A stretch of 64,000 nucleotides of DNA from a virus, in IMG/VR virus record IMGVR_UViG_3300042505_000794, positions 1-64,000 of that record; one strand, written 5' to 3'. Of the stretch, positions 49,668 through 58,747 are shown piece by piece. The notes under the pieces were generated by a model that made no database searches, had not been told where the DNA came from, and saw nothing but the letters and a program-made list of their open reading frames with translations. Both the position numbers and the translations under genes were made by a program. How positions within the stretch are numbered: the first letter of the stretch is position 1; the number at the start of each line of letters is the position of its first letter.

Positions 49668-50399
49668 CTATACTAATGTTTCCATTACATTAATTTCTGT
49701 CATTTGTAATTCACTATCTGGGATTTCTGATATCAATGATACGTCTGACACTTTTGCCACACGTATTTTAATATCTTTAATACGGTCATCTCTTATTTGT
49801 GATGGTGCTACCAAGTATATTATTAGTTCGAATGTTAATGTATCTACTATAATTCTACGGTCCGTACCCAATGGCATGTTTTCACCGCTTGTAATGCCCG
49901 TCAAATCAACTTTTGTTATTTTACTACCGTCAAACTTAGAATCACTCGTTTGAATTTGTATACTTGGATTAAATAATACTAATATCTGTTCTAATATTTG
50001 CCAACGTGTGTCTGTATTGTTTGAAAAAATATGCAGCTCCATTGACATAGTAAACGGTACCGCTGTTATTTGACTGACTGTAACCGTATCATGTGGAAAT
50101 ACACCACCTAACGGCGTGAATGCTGTCGTTTTTTCAGTATCTATACCTTTAAATCTGTCTTGCGCTAATGCCATTCCTGTCATAACAGCTGACATGATAG
50201 GTAACCGTAATGGTACGTTTTGTGTATTGTTCGTCATTATTGCTGCTACAGATCTATCCATTGACCCATACATGATTGGCACTTCAATTGTCTCAATTTC
50301 ACCAGATTTGTTTATTCCTGTTTTTACCTCTGTTCCTCGAAATATCTCCATAAATTGGACAACATGTTTTTTTATTTGTTGTTGACAGAAATAAGCCAT
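49668..50399 (-). CDS. 15: Proximal tail sheath stabiliser / tail completion protein, gp15-like
   Basis: 243 residues (T4 gp15 is 272). It shares the T4 gp15 pattern: IEVPIMYGSMDRSVAAIM at the N-terminus, LRLPIMSAVMTGM, PFTMSMELHIFSNNTDTRWQILEQILVLFNPSIQI (about 113-148), KVDLTGITSGEN, and TLTFELIIYLVAP. It forms the ring that caps the tail and joins it to the neck. In T4 it sits between genes 14 and 16 on one strand; here it is inverted relative to the neck and terminase genes and is transcribed from its own late promoter. Confidence 0.8.
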   Translation of the reverse strand: MAYFCQQQIKKHVVQFMEIFRGTEVKTGINKSGEIETIEVPIMYGSMDRSVAAIMTNNTQNVPLRLPIMSAVMTGMALAQDRFKGIDTEKTTAFTPLGGVFPHDTVTVSQITAVPFTMSMELHIFSNNTDTRWQILEQILVLFNPSIQIQTSDSKFDGSKITKVDLTGITSGENMPLGTDRRIIVDTLTFELIIYLVAPSQIRDDRIKDIKIRVAKVSDVSLISEIPDSELQMTEINVMETLV

Positions 50400-50425
50400 G
50401 TATCACCTCGTTATTCTAATTTGTT

Positions 50426-50433
50426 TATTTATA
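50426..50433 (-). promoter_or_regulatory. T4-type late promoter (exact TATAAATA) for gp15
   Basis: Exact octamer on the minus strand, 26 bases before the ATG at 50399. The rest of the 222-base gap to gp18 contains only the gp18 terminator hairpin. Confidence 0.7.
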
Positions 50434-50571
50434 ATATAAAAACCTATGTATATTCCTTTGTTCCCTTTGGGAGATCATTGGACCATTATTTTTTAATATC
50501 TAGGTATATTAAAACTGGGTCATTTGTTCTCCTCAATTCTCCAATGTTCTACAGCTATACATATAAACGGT

Positions 50572-50595
50572 AGGAAAGAGCTGTTAAGCTCTTCC
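50572..50595 (-). terminator. Hairpin terminator after gp18
   Basis: Inverted repeat GGAAAGAGCT / AGCTCTTCC around GTTA, 26 bases beyond the sheath stop codon; only a weak T tract follows on the minus strand. Confidence 0.6.
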
Positions 50596-50621
50596 CTTGT
50601 TGTAGATAGTTTTTAAAACTA

Positions 50622-53600
50622 TTACATTGTCATTGGATCACCAGTTTTAACTAAAGAGATTGGAACATAAATGAACTCAATCGTTTTAGTTGGTTTCAAT
50701 GCAATCTCAACGTACAACTCATTACGGTCAATGCTATCTGGTAAGTTATTTGTTTCATCACACAAAATAGCAAAATCGTATAAGCCGTTATTAACACGAA
50801 TATTGTTCAAGTACCCTGAGATAACTGAAACGATATTTTTGCGAACTGTATCAGTGTTTGCTTCCATCAAATATTGCATCATCATTTTTCTGATGCCTCT
50901 ACGGATATGCATAACCATACGAGCAACGTTGATACGATCTAATGATGAATTAAACGCAACATTTACGCGAGTTTTTTGTCCCCATACCGCAATCCCGTGT
51001 TGTTCAGAATCATGAATTGGGTTAATGTTGCACAAATTGTATAAACTGTCACGCATACCATCATTTAAACGTACACGATGGAACACTGCTTGTGATGTAC
51101 CTAATGTAGCCGCATCAACGTAACCTACTTGTGTTACACCTACTAAGCTTGAAATGATACCTCTATTAGGACCACCAGGAGCTGTCCAAACATGACCAAC
51201 ATTATCGTTATATGTAAATGCCGCTAACGCTAAGCCAGATGAAGCACACATTACATCATATCCATCTAAGTTAGATACAACACCATGCGGATAGTAATAA
51301 GCAATCATACCACGGTTATCAGATCTGATATTTGCAGCTGTCGATACAATTGTATTTTCATCAACTGAACGTCCCCATTGAATCACTTCACGAGGTGACA
51401 TCCAATATGGTGTATCAGCAATTACAAATGCTTCTTGTTTAACGCGATCTGCTAACTCTAACATCTCATCTGCTAACTCAGGGTAACCTGGGCATAAGAT
51501 AAGGTTAAATTCATATGCTTCAGATGTAATATCACTGACATCATCAAAATCACTTGAGATGTTGTAGTTTAATGTAGTGTTCGCTTTAATAATCTGACTT
51601 AATTTTAAAACAATACCTTGTCTACGTACCGCATCAGATGTTGTGTAAACAGATGATTTACCTTTTGGATGTGTATTGTTATACCAGCTATAAGTTTTAA
51701 CAAACTCTTCACAACCAGCACGAACAAGATTTTTAAATGCTGTTAAATCAATACCACTAAACGGATTAACTAATGTTTTTGCAATTTTTGGTTTGTTTAC
51801 AACATTAATTGTTAAGCGTGTATTAGCTGTATCTAATTCTAATGTATCTGTACCATTATCATCGTGTAAAAATTCAACAGCTGGGTTAGCAGTACTATTA
51901 GTAACTGTAATCGTAGCAGAAGTGGTTGCACCTGTGACTTCAAACACTAATGTTGATTCTAATGTACAAACCGGTGACGCTTGATTAGCATCATAGACAA
52001 ATGTACCGTAGCTGAAACCTGTGCTTTGTACTGCTTCTACTGAAGTTTTACCAACGTAGCTTAGTTTTGCATGTAAGCGATAGAATGTATCCCCAGAAAC
52101 TGTATCAATAAATTCATCTGCTGATAAAACTTCACCTGTAACCAAATTAGCATTATTTCCAGTAGCTGTTAAATCTAAGGTTACAGCTGTACCAGTTGAA
52201 CCAATTGCAGTAACATTTAGATCTGTTTCTAATGCAGTAGTGATTGGTAACGTAATATCTTTGCTCAACACTGGTGTGAAGGTATGTAAAAATTCTTCAC
52301 CTGCTGATAATGTATACTTACTAGCTGTTACGCTTGCACCAATTGTAACTGTTGAATTGAAAACAATAGCACTTACTGTTTCAACAGAACTAGCTATACT
52401 AGCGGTTGCTGGCGTATACAGAATATTACCTGTAGCTGTACCAACTACTGTACCAGGTAGTTTTGGACCTGTCGCTGGTGTCGTAATAGTGTTTCCAGAT
52501 AATACAAAATTTGTTTTACATGTGTAATTTACAATTTGTTTAGTTACTGGATCCATATTAGGTGTAATCGAATCAATAACACCACTAATTACCAAATTAT
52601 CACTACCTTGTGTGGCAATCGTTGTCAATGCAGGTAATGTTGAGAAATTAACATTTGCTTGAGCAGCATTGTATTTTAAAATTGTACCACCAATTAACGA
52701 TGTTTCGTCAATAAGAGCTTGATGTAATTTACCAACTATTCCGCGGAATAGTAAGCTATTATCAGTCTCACGTTGTAATGGATTCAACACTGACGCTGAT
52801 GTTGGTATAGCACCTTGTATTTTTCTTGCTCCGCTCGATACTAACAGGTTATATAATGTATCTTTTCCTGTAGTAACTGGATCTGTATTTTCTGCGTACG
52901 CTTCATACGCATAAACTTCATGACTACCGCCATTAACATCGTACTCAATAACAGCGTTTTCAACATCAACAAAGTTACCAGTAAGTACATCTGTAATGTT
53001 GTACATTTTTGAGTTTGGATATTGATTTCCAAATGTACTGGTAACAGATGCTAGGTCTGTAGCCGCAGCACGTATAATCTCTGCTAATTTACCATTTTCA
53101 CTGTGTACACGAACAACATTAGCGTAATACTCAGTCATTGCTTGCGCTGCTAATACTGGTGACATACCAGTTAAGTCTGGTTTTGCTACAAATCCACCTA
53201 AATTAGTAACAACTGTTGGGTCAATATCATCGACACTTGCAAGGTATGTTGAAAACATTGCAGATGCTGAGTTAACAATTTTGTCAATCGCTAATGACCA
53301 TTTATCTTGTAAATTTTCAATACTGTCATCTAAATCAATGTCAGCACGGATTACGTAAGCTCTGTTACCTAATTTCAAGAATTGGTTTAATGCAAGCAAA
53401 CCGTATTCATTACGAGCATCACCGTGTTGCGGTTGATCATACACGTCACGATAAAATACCGGAATGCCGTACATTTCGATACTTTCGCGCAATGATGTGA
53501 TTAATCTAGGCATACCTGCTTCGATCGTACCTTTTGCAACAGTATTTGAATTGGGTAGTAATTTGCCGTATTTCGTGGCAATGAAAAATAATGGTACGGT

Positions 53601-53672
53601 TGTTGCTGCTGCTGGCAAATACATCGATTTGTCAGTAACGGTAACTTGTACACCTGGGCTAAGTAATGCCAT
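50622..53672 (-). CDS. 18: Tail sheath protein, gp18-like, with large insertion
   Basis: 1016 residues against 659 in T4 gp18. The N-terminal part has typical sheath starts (LLSPGVQVTVTDKS, PLFFIATKYGK, ALNQFLKLGNRAYVIRAD). The conserved C-terminal sheath domain runs from about 634 to the end (RGMIAYYYPHGVV, GLALAAFTYND, WTAPGGPNRGII, QKTRVNVAFNSSLDRINVARM, RRGIRKMMMQYL). Between about 330 and 630 is a Thr/Val/Ala-rich beta stretch that looks like one or more Ig-like domains (TSATITVTNSTANPAVEFLHDD). These would decorate the outside of the contractile sheath. Monocistronic, with a late promoter divergent from gp19. Confidence 0.93.
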   Translation of the reverse strand: MALLSPGVQVTVTDKSMYLPAAATTVPLFFIATKYGKLLPNSNTVAKGTIEAGMPRLITSLRESIEMYGIPVFYRDVYDQPQHGDARNEYGLLALNQFLKLGNRAYVIRADIDLDDSIENLQDKWSLAIDKIVNSASAMFSTYLASVDDIDPTVVTNLGGFVAKPDLTGMSPVLAAQAMTEYYANVVRVHSENGKLAEIIRAAATDLASVTSTFGNQYPNSKMYNITDVLTGNFVDVENAVIEYDVNGGSHEVYAYEAYAENTDPVTTGKDTLYNLLVSSGARKIQGAIPTSASVLNPLQRETDNSLLFRGIVGKLHQALIDETSLIGGTILKYNAAQANVNFSTLPALTTIATQGSDNLVISGVIDSITPNMDPVTKQIVNYTCKTNFVLSGNTITTPATGPKLPGTVVGTATGNILYTPATASIASSVETVSAIVFNSTVTIGASVTASKYTLSAGEEFLHTFTPVLSKDITLPITTALETDLNVTAIGSTGTAVTLDLTATGNNANLVTGEVLSADEFIDTVSGDTFYRLHAKLSYVGKTSVEAVQSTGFSYGTFVYDANQASPVCTLESTLVFEVTGATTSATITVTNSTANPAVEFLHDDNGTDTLELDTANTRLTINVVNKPKIAKTLVNPFSGIDLTAFKNLVRAGCEEFVKTYSWYNNTHPKGKSSVYTTSDAVRRQGIVLKLSQIIKANTTLNYNISSDFDDVSDITSEAYEFNLILCPGYPELADEMLELADRVKQEAFVIADTPYWMSPREVIQWGRSVDENTIVSTAANIRSDNRGMIAYYYPHGVVSNLDGYDVMCASSGLALAAFTYNDNVGHVWTAPGGPNRGIISSLVGVTQVGYVDAATLGTSQAVFHRVRLNDGMRDSLYNLCNINPIHDSEQHGIAVWGQKTRVNVAFNSSLDRINVARMVMHIRRGIRKMMMQYLMEANTDTVRKNIVSVISGYLNNIRVNNGLYDFAILCDETNNLPDSIDRNELYVEIALKPTKTIEFIYVPISLVKTGDPMTM

Positions 53673-53712
53673 ATGTAAACTCCTAATTCGTTATCATTTC
53701 TGTAAGTTATAG

Positions 53713-53720
53713 TATTTATG
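53713..53720 (-). promoter_or_regulatory. Late promoter (CATAAATA) for sheath gene
   Basis: Minus-strand octamer 40 bases before the gp18 ATG; part of a head-to-head pair with the gp19 promoter, 8 bases apart. Confidence 0.65.
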
Positions 53721-53728
53721 TAAATACC

Positions 53729-53736
53729 CATAAATA
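53729..53736 (+). promoter_or_regulatory. Late promoter (CATAAATA) for tube gene
   Basis: Plus-strand octamer 37 bases before the gp19 ATG, followed by TAGGAGAG. Confidence 0.65.
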
Positions 53737-53773
53737 CACAATATCAAAATATAATTAGGAGAGTCTTAATAAA

Positions 53774-54421
53774 ATGGCTACTATTCATGACATGGGTATT
53801 GATGCCCTTAATACAGGCATCTACCACCCTAAACACAAAAATAGATGGAAAGCAACGTTTACAGGTTTAGGTGGATCTCGGATGTTGCCTAATCCTGCTG
53901 CTGCGATCAGTTCTGCAGGTATTTCTAACGCTGTAACAATGCAAGTGGTAAAAATGTCTCGCCCAAGTTTATCATGGGAAGAAACATCTTTGCACAGATA
54001 CAACTCAATCGCATATGTTGCTAATAAACACTCTTGGGAACCAATCAGTATTACGCTTGAAGATGATGTTAATAGTAGAGCGTCATTAGCATTGCAAAAT
54101 CAAGCTGAGAAACAACAATTATTGTTAGGCGGAGCGGGTGGTGTTGCAATCGGTGGAGCACTTCAAGGTAGTCCCAACTTCTTACAACCAGCTGCTGTAG
54201 CTAGTGAATATAAATTTGCTTGCGAATTAGCTATGTTGGACGGTGGTAACCAAATCTTAGAAACATGGGTTTTACAAGGATGCTGGTTTAAATCAATTAA
54301 CTACGGTGATGTTGATTATAGTGCTGGTGATCAAGTTACTATTGATGTTTCGTTAAGATATGACCATGCTTATCAAATCATTGAAGGTACTGATTACGGT
54401 ACTGCTATCGGTGGTTACTAA
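53774..54421 (+). CDS. 19: Tail tube protein, gp19-like
   Basis: 215 residues (T4 gp19 is 163). It has the tube-fold features KNRWKATFTGLG near the start, VKMSRPSLSWEETSLHRYNSIAYVANKHSWEPISITLEDD (about 58-97, the strand pair that lines the tube), and WVLQGCWFKSINYGDVDYSAGDQVTIDVSLRYDHAY at the end. A Gly/Ala/Gln insertion (QQLLLGGAGGVAIGGALQ) accounts for the extra length. It polymerises inside the sheath. Confidence 0.93.
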   Translation: MATIHDMGIDALNTGIYHPKHKNRWKATFTGLGGSRMLPNPAAAISSAGISNAVTMQVVKMSRPSLSWEETSLHRYNSIAYVANKHSWEPISITLEDDVNSRASLALQNQAEKQQLLLGGAGGVAIGGALQGSPNFLQPAAVASEYKFACELAMLDGGNQILETWVLQGCWFKSINYGDVDYSAGDQVTIDVSLRYDHAYQIIEGTDYGTAIGGY

Positions 54422-54431
54422 TTAAGTAACT

Positions 54432-55925
54432 ATGAGCTCATATAACGCGCTCAATTCTGCAGATGCTGCAGATGTACAGTCATTCATCAGTGGTGTTATT
54501 AAACACACCGCTGATGGCAACTACGTTCTAGATTCCGCAATTAACCCAATAACAGCAACTACCCTAGCTTCAGATAGTAGTATGTTGTTACTGAGAATGG
54601 GGTTAGATGAAACACCTGAAAATGTTAGTGCGGCAACCACTATCGCTAGAAATATTGCAGATGGTACTCTTCGAGGTGAAGAGCTATCAAACTTCAATGA
54701 CTACGATGCAAATACATCTACCAGTTTTGTTTTATCACCTTTTGGTAATATCGCAAACGCTGTTAATACATTGTATGATTCACAAGCATCACAAATACTA
54801 GAACCATCTCAAAAATCTGTATACAACGCTACCTCAGGTATCAGTACACCTAGTACAACTGCTGAATCGTTAGCTAAAACATCTCAAACAAATGGGAAGC
54901 AAGCTACAACAAACCCTGCACAAAAAAATATCAGTACTATTACAAGTCCTGATTATTATGCTAAACCGTTGATCGACTTTCAACCGAAATTTAGATATAC
55001 GTTTATTGCGCAAATAAATTTATATGGTGAATATCAGCGTGATATTCCAACCAGTTGTGCATTTCTAATTAAAAAATTCGATAAACCAAAAACGACTATT
55101 GAGTACGAAGAAGTTAATTTTTATAACTTTTTTTCGCAAGTTCCAAAAAGAACAAAATTTAGTCCTATTACGTTAAATCTACATGATGATATTAAAAATG
55201 AATCAATGAATTTCATTGTATCGTATTTGCGACGTATATGTCCTATCTTCAATCAAGAACAATCGATGAATTTCGAAGAACATGGGATGGAGTTTCAAAA
55301 TGCAAATAGCTCGTATGGTTTGCATACCACCACTAGTGCACTGAATATAATACAATCAATTAAGATATTTGATATCTATAATGGTAGTCGCACCATGGAC
55401 GTGTATACTTTTAATAATCCAAAAATTACTGAAATCTCATTAGATGATTGGAATATGGAGAGTATGGACCCAACAGAAGTTACTTTAGATATTGTATACG
55501 ATAATTGGTACGTTAATGTCGGTGTAGCTCCTAGTATACCTCAAAATGTTTTAGGTGTTTCTGAATTGCTTGCTGGTCCAGCAGCAGAACTTACAGCACC
55601 TGGTGCAAAATATGATAGTAAATATACTAACTTGTTGGTAACTGATGAGCAAGGTAGAGGATTAGATAATATCGATCAGCTTGATATTCAGGACGGTCAA
55701 GTTGGTGATAATGTATTATCACCTGAACAACTTAATACAGTATCAAATGAACCGTTTAATCTACAGAAAGAGATTGCAAACCTTAACGTACAGAAAAACG
55801 ACCCCATAACTGCACCTGCAGCAAATACATTCAACGATTCATTTAAATCTTTACCACCTGCTAATGAACAGGTACCAGGTCTTAATAATGACCAGTTAAT
55901 GAATGCGTTAGCACCTATCTTCTAA
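54432..55925 (+). CDS. Second tube-fold structural protein (gp19/gp54-like core)
   Basis: 497 residues. The central 180-400 repeats the layout of the tail tube protein: PKFRYTFIAQINLYGEY, FLIKKFDKPKTTIEYEEVNFYNFFSQVPKRTKF, PITLNLHDDIKNESMNFIVSYLRR, then a strand-rich end EVTLDIVYDNWYVNVGV. The N-terminal 170 and C-terminal 120 residues are Asn/Thr/Pro-rich. It is co-transcribed with gp19. Possible roles are a tube initiator on the baseplate (gp48/gp54 position) or a tube terminator. I cannot choose between them from sequence. Confidence 0.6.
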   Translation: MSSYNALNSADAADVQSFISGVIKHTADGNYVLDSAINPITATTLASDSSMLLLRMGLDETPENVSAATTIARNIADGTLRGEELSNFNDYDANTSTSFVLSPFGNIANAVNTLYDSQASQILEPSQKSVYNATSGISTPSTTAESLAKTSQTNGKQATTNPAQKNISTITSPDYYAKPLIDFQPKFRYTFIAQINLYGEYQRDIPTSCAFLIKKFDKPKTTIEYEEVNFYNFFSQVPKRTKFSPITLNLHDDIKNESMNFIVSYLRRICPIFNQEQSMNFEEHGMEFQNANSSYGLHTTTSALNIIQSIKIFDIYNGSRTMDVYTFNNPKITEISLDDWNMESMDPTEVTLDIVYDNWYVNVGVAPSIPQNVLGVSELLAGPAAELTAPGAKYDSKYTNLLVTDEQGRGLDNIDQLDIQDGQVGDNVLSPEQLNTVSNEPFNLQKEIANLNVQKNDPITAPAANTFNDSFKSLPPANEQVPGLNNDQLMNALAPIF

Positions 55926-55927
55926 TT

Positions 55928-56407
55928 ATGGCTGGGTTTACACAAGGCTATTATAATCCAAAGTTTCCTGAGAAATATGTCGGTAATAATATTTCTAAAA
56001 TAAGATATATGTCATCTTGGGAGCTATCTATGCATAGCTTCTTTGATAACAATGTCAATATATTAAAATGGAGTTCTGAAGGTTTAGCTATACCTTATAT
56101 TAAACCAACAGATGGAAGATTACACAAATATTACCCAGATTACTATATCGAATATATGGATAAAACAGGTAATTTACGTCGTGAAATTATTGAAGTTAAA
56201 CCTGATAAACAAACAAAAACATCTCGAGCACGCACTGCTAAAAGTAAATTGTATGAAGATATACAATATTCAATTAATATTGCTAAATGGCAAGCATGTC
56301 AACAATTTTGTGACGCTCATGGCATAGTCTTTAAGATAATTACTGAAAAAACTATGTGGGGTGATAAAAAGTCTAATAAAAAAGCGAAGTTACAACGAAA
56401 GTCTTAA
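55928..56407 (+). CDS. 4: Head completion protein, gp4-like
   Basis: 159 residues (T4 gp4 is about 150). The start GYYNPKFPEKYVGNNISKIRYMSSWELSMHSFFD is the characteristic gp4 pattern, followed by LKWSSEGLAIPYIKPTDGRLHKYYPDYYIEY and EIIEVKPDKQT. The PD...E-x-K arrangement matches the PD-(D/E)XK nuclease fold predicted for gp4, which trims DNA ends or prepares filled heads for tail joining. It begins 2 bases after the previous gene and ends before a 145-base AT-rich gap holding only the terminase promoter. Confidence 0.9.
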   Translation: MAGFTQGYYNPKFPEKYVGNNISKIRYMSSWELSMHSFFDNNVNILKWSSEGLAIPYIKPTDGRLHKYYPDYYIEYMDKTGNLRREIIEVKPDKQTKTSRARTAKSKLYEDIQYSINIAKWQACQQFCDAHGIVFKIITEKTMWGDKKSNKKAKLQRKS

Positions 56408-56511
56408 AACGTTAGAGATTATAGTATGATAGTTTAATTTTTATTAATTATCTTCTATAGTTATACAGTATAACATCATTATTACCAATAGTTTACCTTT
56501 TATATTACGCG

Positions 56512-56519
56512 TATAAATA
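56512..56519 (+). promoter_or_regulatory. T4-type late promoter (exact TATAAATA) for terminase
   Basis: Exact octamer 33 bases before the gp16 ATG, with AAGGA between. Confidence 0.75.
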
Positions 56520-56552
56520 TTTCCGTTAATATCCACTACCATAAGGATACAA

Positions 56553-56978
56553 ATGGATAAAGATTATATAGAACATCCTTTTGAACAGATGTTCGAGATT
56601 GAACCAGGTACCACCATATTACATAAACCGGATTATGATGACAACGGTATGGTTTTATACGATCAGTACGATGAAAAAGAGCAAGAGATTGAAGCTCAAT
56701 ATCAAACAATCTATACAGCTGCATTCGCAGCATTTACAGATCAAGTAATGTCTACACAACGAGGTGAGAACCCCGGAATGTACGGTAAGAACTTAGAAGC
56801 AGCTGCTAAATTTTTATCAACAGCTTTAGATGCAGTTAAAGAAAAAGCTGAACTTAAACATAAAAAAGATAAAACAATTACTAAAACTGTTACAGCTACT
56901 AATGTTACAAATAATAATTTAATTATGGATCGTGAAGATCTTATTAAAATGTTACAAGGTAAAGCACTAGATGGCTAA
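56553..56978 (+). CDS. 16: Small terminase subunit, gp16-like
   Basis: 141 residues (T4 gp16 is 164). An acidic N-terminus (PDYDDNGMVLYDQYDEKEQEIEAQY) is followed by a central coiled coil (TIYTAAFAAFTDQVMSTQR, FLSTALDAVKEKAELKHKK) that forms the oligomeric ring, and a short end LIMDREDLIKMLQG. It recognises DNA and activates the large subunit. It overlaps the start of gp17 by 8 bases, the usual arrangement. Confidence 0.85.
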   Translation: MDKDYIEHPFEQMFEIEPGTTILHKPDYDDNGMVLYDQYDEKEQEIEAQYQTIYTAAFAAFTDQVMSTQRGENPGMYGKNLEAAAKFLSTALDAVKEKAELKHKKDKTITKTVTATNVTNNNLIMDREDLIKMLQGKALDG

Positions 56979-57570
56979 AAATACAAGATTAAAAATGCCG
57001 GGTCCTCCGGAAGAGTTTACACCTGACCAAGCATTAGAGTATTTGAAATGTTTGCAGGATCCAGTATACTTTATTGAAACTTATTGTAAGATTACTCACC
57101 CTACTAGAGGTATGGTAGGTTTCAAATTATATGATTTTCAACGTGAATTAGTAAATTCATTTCATCAAAATAGATCATCAATCGTATGTGCTAGTAGACA
57201 GGTAGGTAAATCTCAAACATCATGTGGTTTCTTATTATGGTATGCATGCTTTAATTCACATAAAGAAATCTTAATCATATCTAATAAAGCAAAAAGCGCT
57301 AAAGATATGGTAAAACGTATCGTGTTTATGTACGAGAATTTACCTAATTGGATTAAACCAGCTATCAATCCAAATAACTGGAATAAGTTAGAAATTGAGT
57401 TTGCTAATAAAAATCGAATTGTATCAGAATCAACAACAGATCAGAGTGGACGGGGTATGTCCGTATCCTTACTGTTCTGCTTAGGTGGCAATACAAAGGT
57501 AACAATACGCAATAAACAAACCGGTCAAATTGAACATGTAAGCATGGAAGAATTGTATGATAGAATGTAA
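56971..57570 (+). CDS. 17: Large terminase gp17, N-terminal piece fused to split-intein N-half
   Basis: 199 residues. Residues 1-169 are the start of the packaging ATPase: FKLYDFQRELV (adenine-binding region), the Walker A-type loop ASRQVGKSQTS (74-84), and the beginning of Walker B, SVSLLF (164-169). At Cys170 the sequence switches to an intein N-terminus and stops after 30 residues. The Walker B acidic pair DE resumes exactly at the first extein residues of the gene at 58744. Trans-splicing would therefore restore SLLFCDEFAFV. This is not a simple frameshift, because a complete endonuclease gene lies between the pieces and both junctions are intein motifs. Confidence 0.93.
   Translation: MAKNTRLKMPGPPEEFTPDQALEYLKCLQDPVYFIETYCKITHPTRGMVGFKLYDFQRELVNSFHQNRSSIVCASRQVGKSQTSCGFLLWYACFNSHKEILIISNKAKSAKDMVKRIVFMYENLPNWIKPAINPNNWNKLEIEFANKNRIVSESTTDQSGRGMSVSLLFCLGGNTKVTIRNKQTGQIEHVSMEELYDRM
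57478..57567 (+). other. Split intein N-half (30 residues) in terminase
   Basis: Begins with Cys (CLGGNTKVTIRNK) and ends in EELYDRM before TAA. Cys1 plus G-N/D-T/S-x-V is intein block A. The very short length matches the atypically split TerL inteins such as AceL-TerL, whose N-half is about 25 residues. Confidence 0.9.
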
Positions 57571-58747
57571 TCGTATTAGTTATGCACCGGGTACATCATA
57601 CCCAGATATATTTTTAGATAACAAGTATGCAAAAGTATATTTCAAATTAGTACATTATCGATTGTTAACTCCAGCTACCGATGGTCATATTGAAAAACAT
57701 CATATTATTCCAAAATCGTTAAATGGTGCAAATTGTGGGCTAAATATTGTGTCTTTATCTATACGTGAGCATTTATTTTGTCATAAAATACTACTAAAAA
57801 TGATGACTTCTAAAAAAGGATATCATAAAATGTGTAGAGCAGCTTTGTTCATGTATGGAAAGTTTAAATGTTCTACTAATACAAAATTTACTGCAGTGTT
57901 AATAGCATCATTAAAATGCACTGCTCGTGAAATGTTAATTGAACGTAACCAAACGACTAACCGTGACCCTGAAAAAATTCGTAAAACCGCTGAATTTCAC
58001 CGAGGTAGGAAAAGACTTGAATCAACAAGAGCTAAAATATCAGATAAACTTAAACGCTCTATTGAGAAACGTGGTCATGGTTATTCTAAAAACTCTAAAT
58101 CGTATTACAATCCGTTAAATCCAAATGAAACAAAACTTTGTTTTACAGATGATGATATACCTAAAGGTTGGGTTCTAGGAAACCCTAAAATAAAAGGGCT
58201 TGTTAGTTATTTTGACCCTGCTACAAATGTAACAAAAAGATTTGTAGCGGGTTCACAACCTAATACTTGGGTTAAGGGAAGTCCCGCTACTAGAAATAAA
58301 TCTCATTACTTTAACGTTCATACCGGTAAAAGAGCACGGTTCCAACCAGGTACAGAACCAGAAGGTTGGTCAAAGGTATTACCAAAACCAAAAATTGAAA
58401 AACAATCAAGACGTAAAATAACATATTTTAACCCACTCAATTTTAAAGATACCTTAGTGTGTTTAGAAGGTTTAGGACCTGAAGGTTGGATCTCATATAA
58501 AGAGAAAAACCTTAAACAACTTGATACGTATTACGACCCGAATGATTATTCTCGTAACGGCGTGTATTCTCCTTATACAGCTCCAGATGGTTGGGTAATA
58601 ATTAAATCAAATAAAGGTTCAAAAAAATATATTAACACGGTAACCGGTGAATCAAAAAGATTTGGTATACATGATGCAGTTCCTGCTAATTGGAAGATGT
58701 GGTCATGGGCTGCCAATTCTGATAAAAGTAAATGGAAGGCAGCATGA
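57557..58747 (+). CDS. HNH homing endonuclease between the two terminase halves
   Basis: 396 residues. The HNH core is GHIEKHHIIPKSLNG, then NIVSLSIREHLFCHKILLK (about 44-78). A Lys/Arg-rich linker with a NUMOD-like RGRKRLESTRAKISDKLKRS follows. Next come six repeats of the form Y-(F/Y)-(D/N)-P ... GW (YYNPLNPNETKLCF, YFDPATNVTKRF, YFNVHTGKRARF, YFNPLNFKDTL, YYDPNDYSRNG, YINTVTGESKRF), probably DNA-binding modules. It overlaps the intein N-half gene by 14 bases and the C-half start by 4 (ATGA), and has GGAAG upstream of its ATG. It probably spreads the fractured intein locus by cutting intein-free terminase genes. Confidence 0.9.
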   Translation: MIECNRISYAPGTSYPDIFLDNKYAKVYFKLVHYRLLTPATDGHIEKHHIIPKSLNGANCGLNIVSLSIREHLFCHKILLKMMTSKKGYHKMCRAALFMYGKFKCSTNTKFTAVLIASLKCTAREMLIERNQTTNRDPEKIRKTAEFHRGRKRLESTRAKISDKLKRSIEKRGHGYSKNSKSYYNPLNPNETKLCFTDDDIPKGWVLGNPKIKGLVSYFDPATNVTKRFVAGSQPNTWVKGSPATRNKSHYFNVHTGKRARFQPGTEPEGWSKVLPKPKIEKQSRRKITYFNPLNFKDTLVCLEGLGPEGWISYKEKNLKQLDTYYDPNDYSRNGVYSPYTAPDGWVIIKSNKGSKKYINTVTGESKRFGIHDAVPANWKMWSWAANSDKSKWKAA

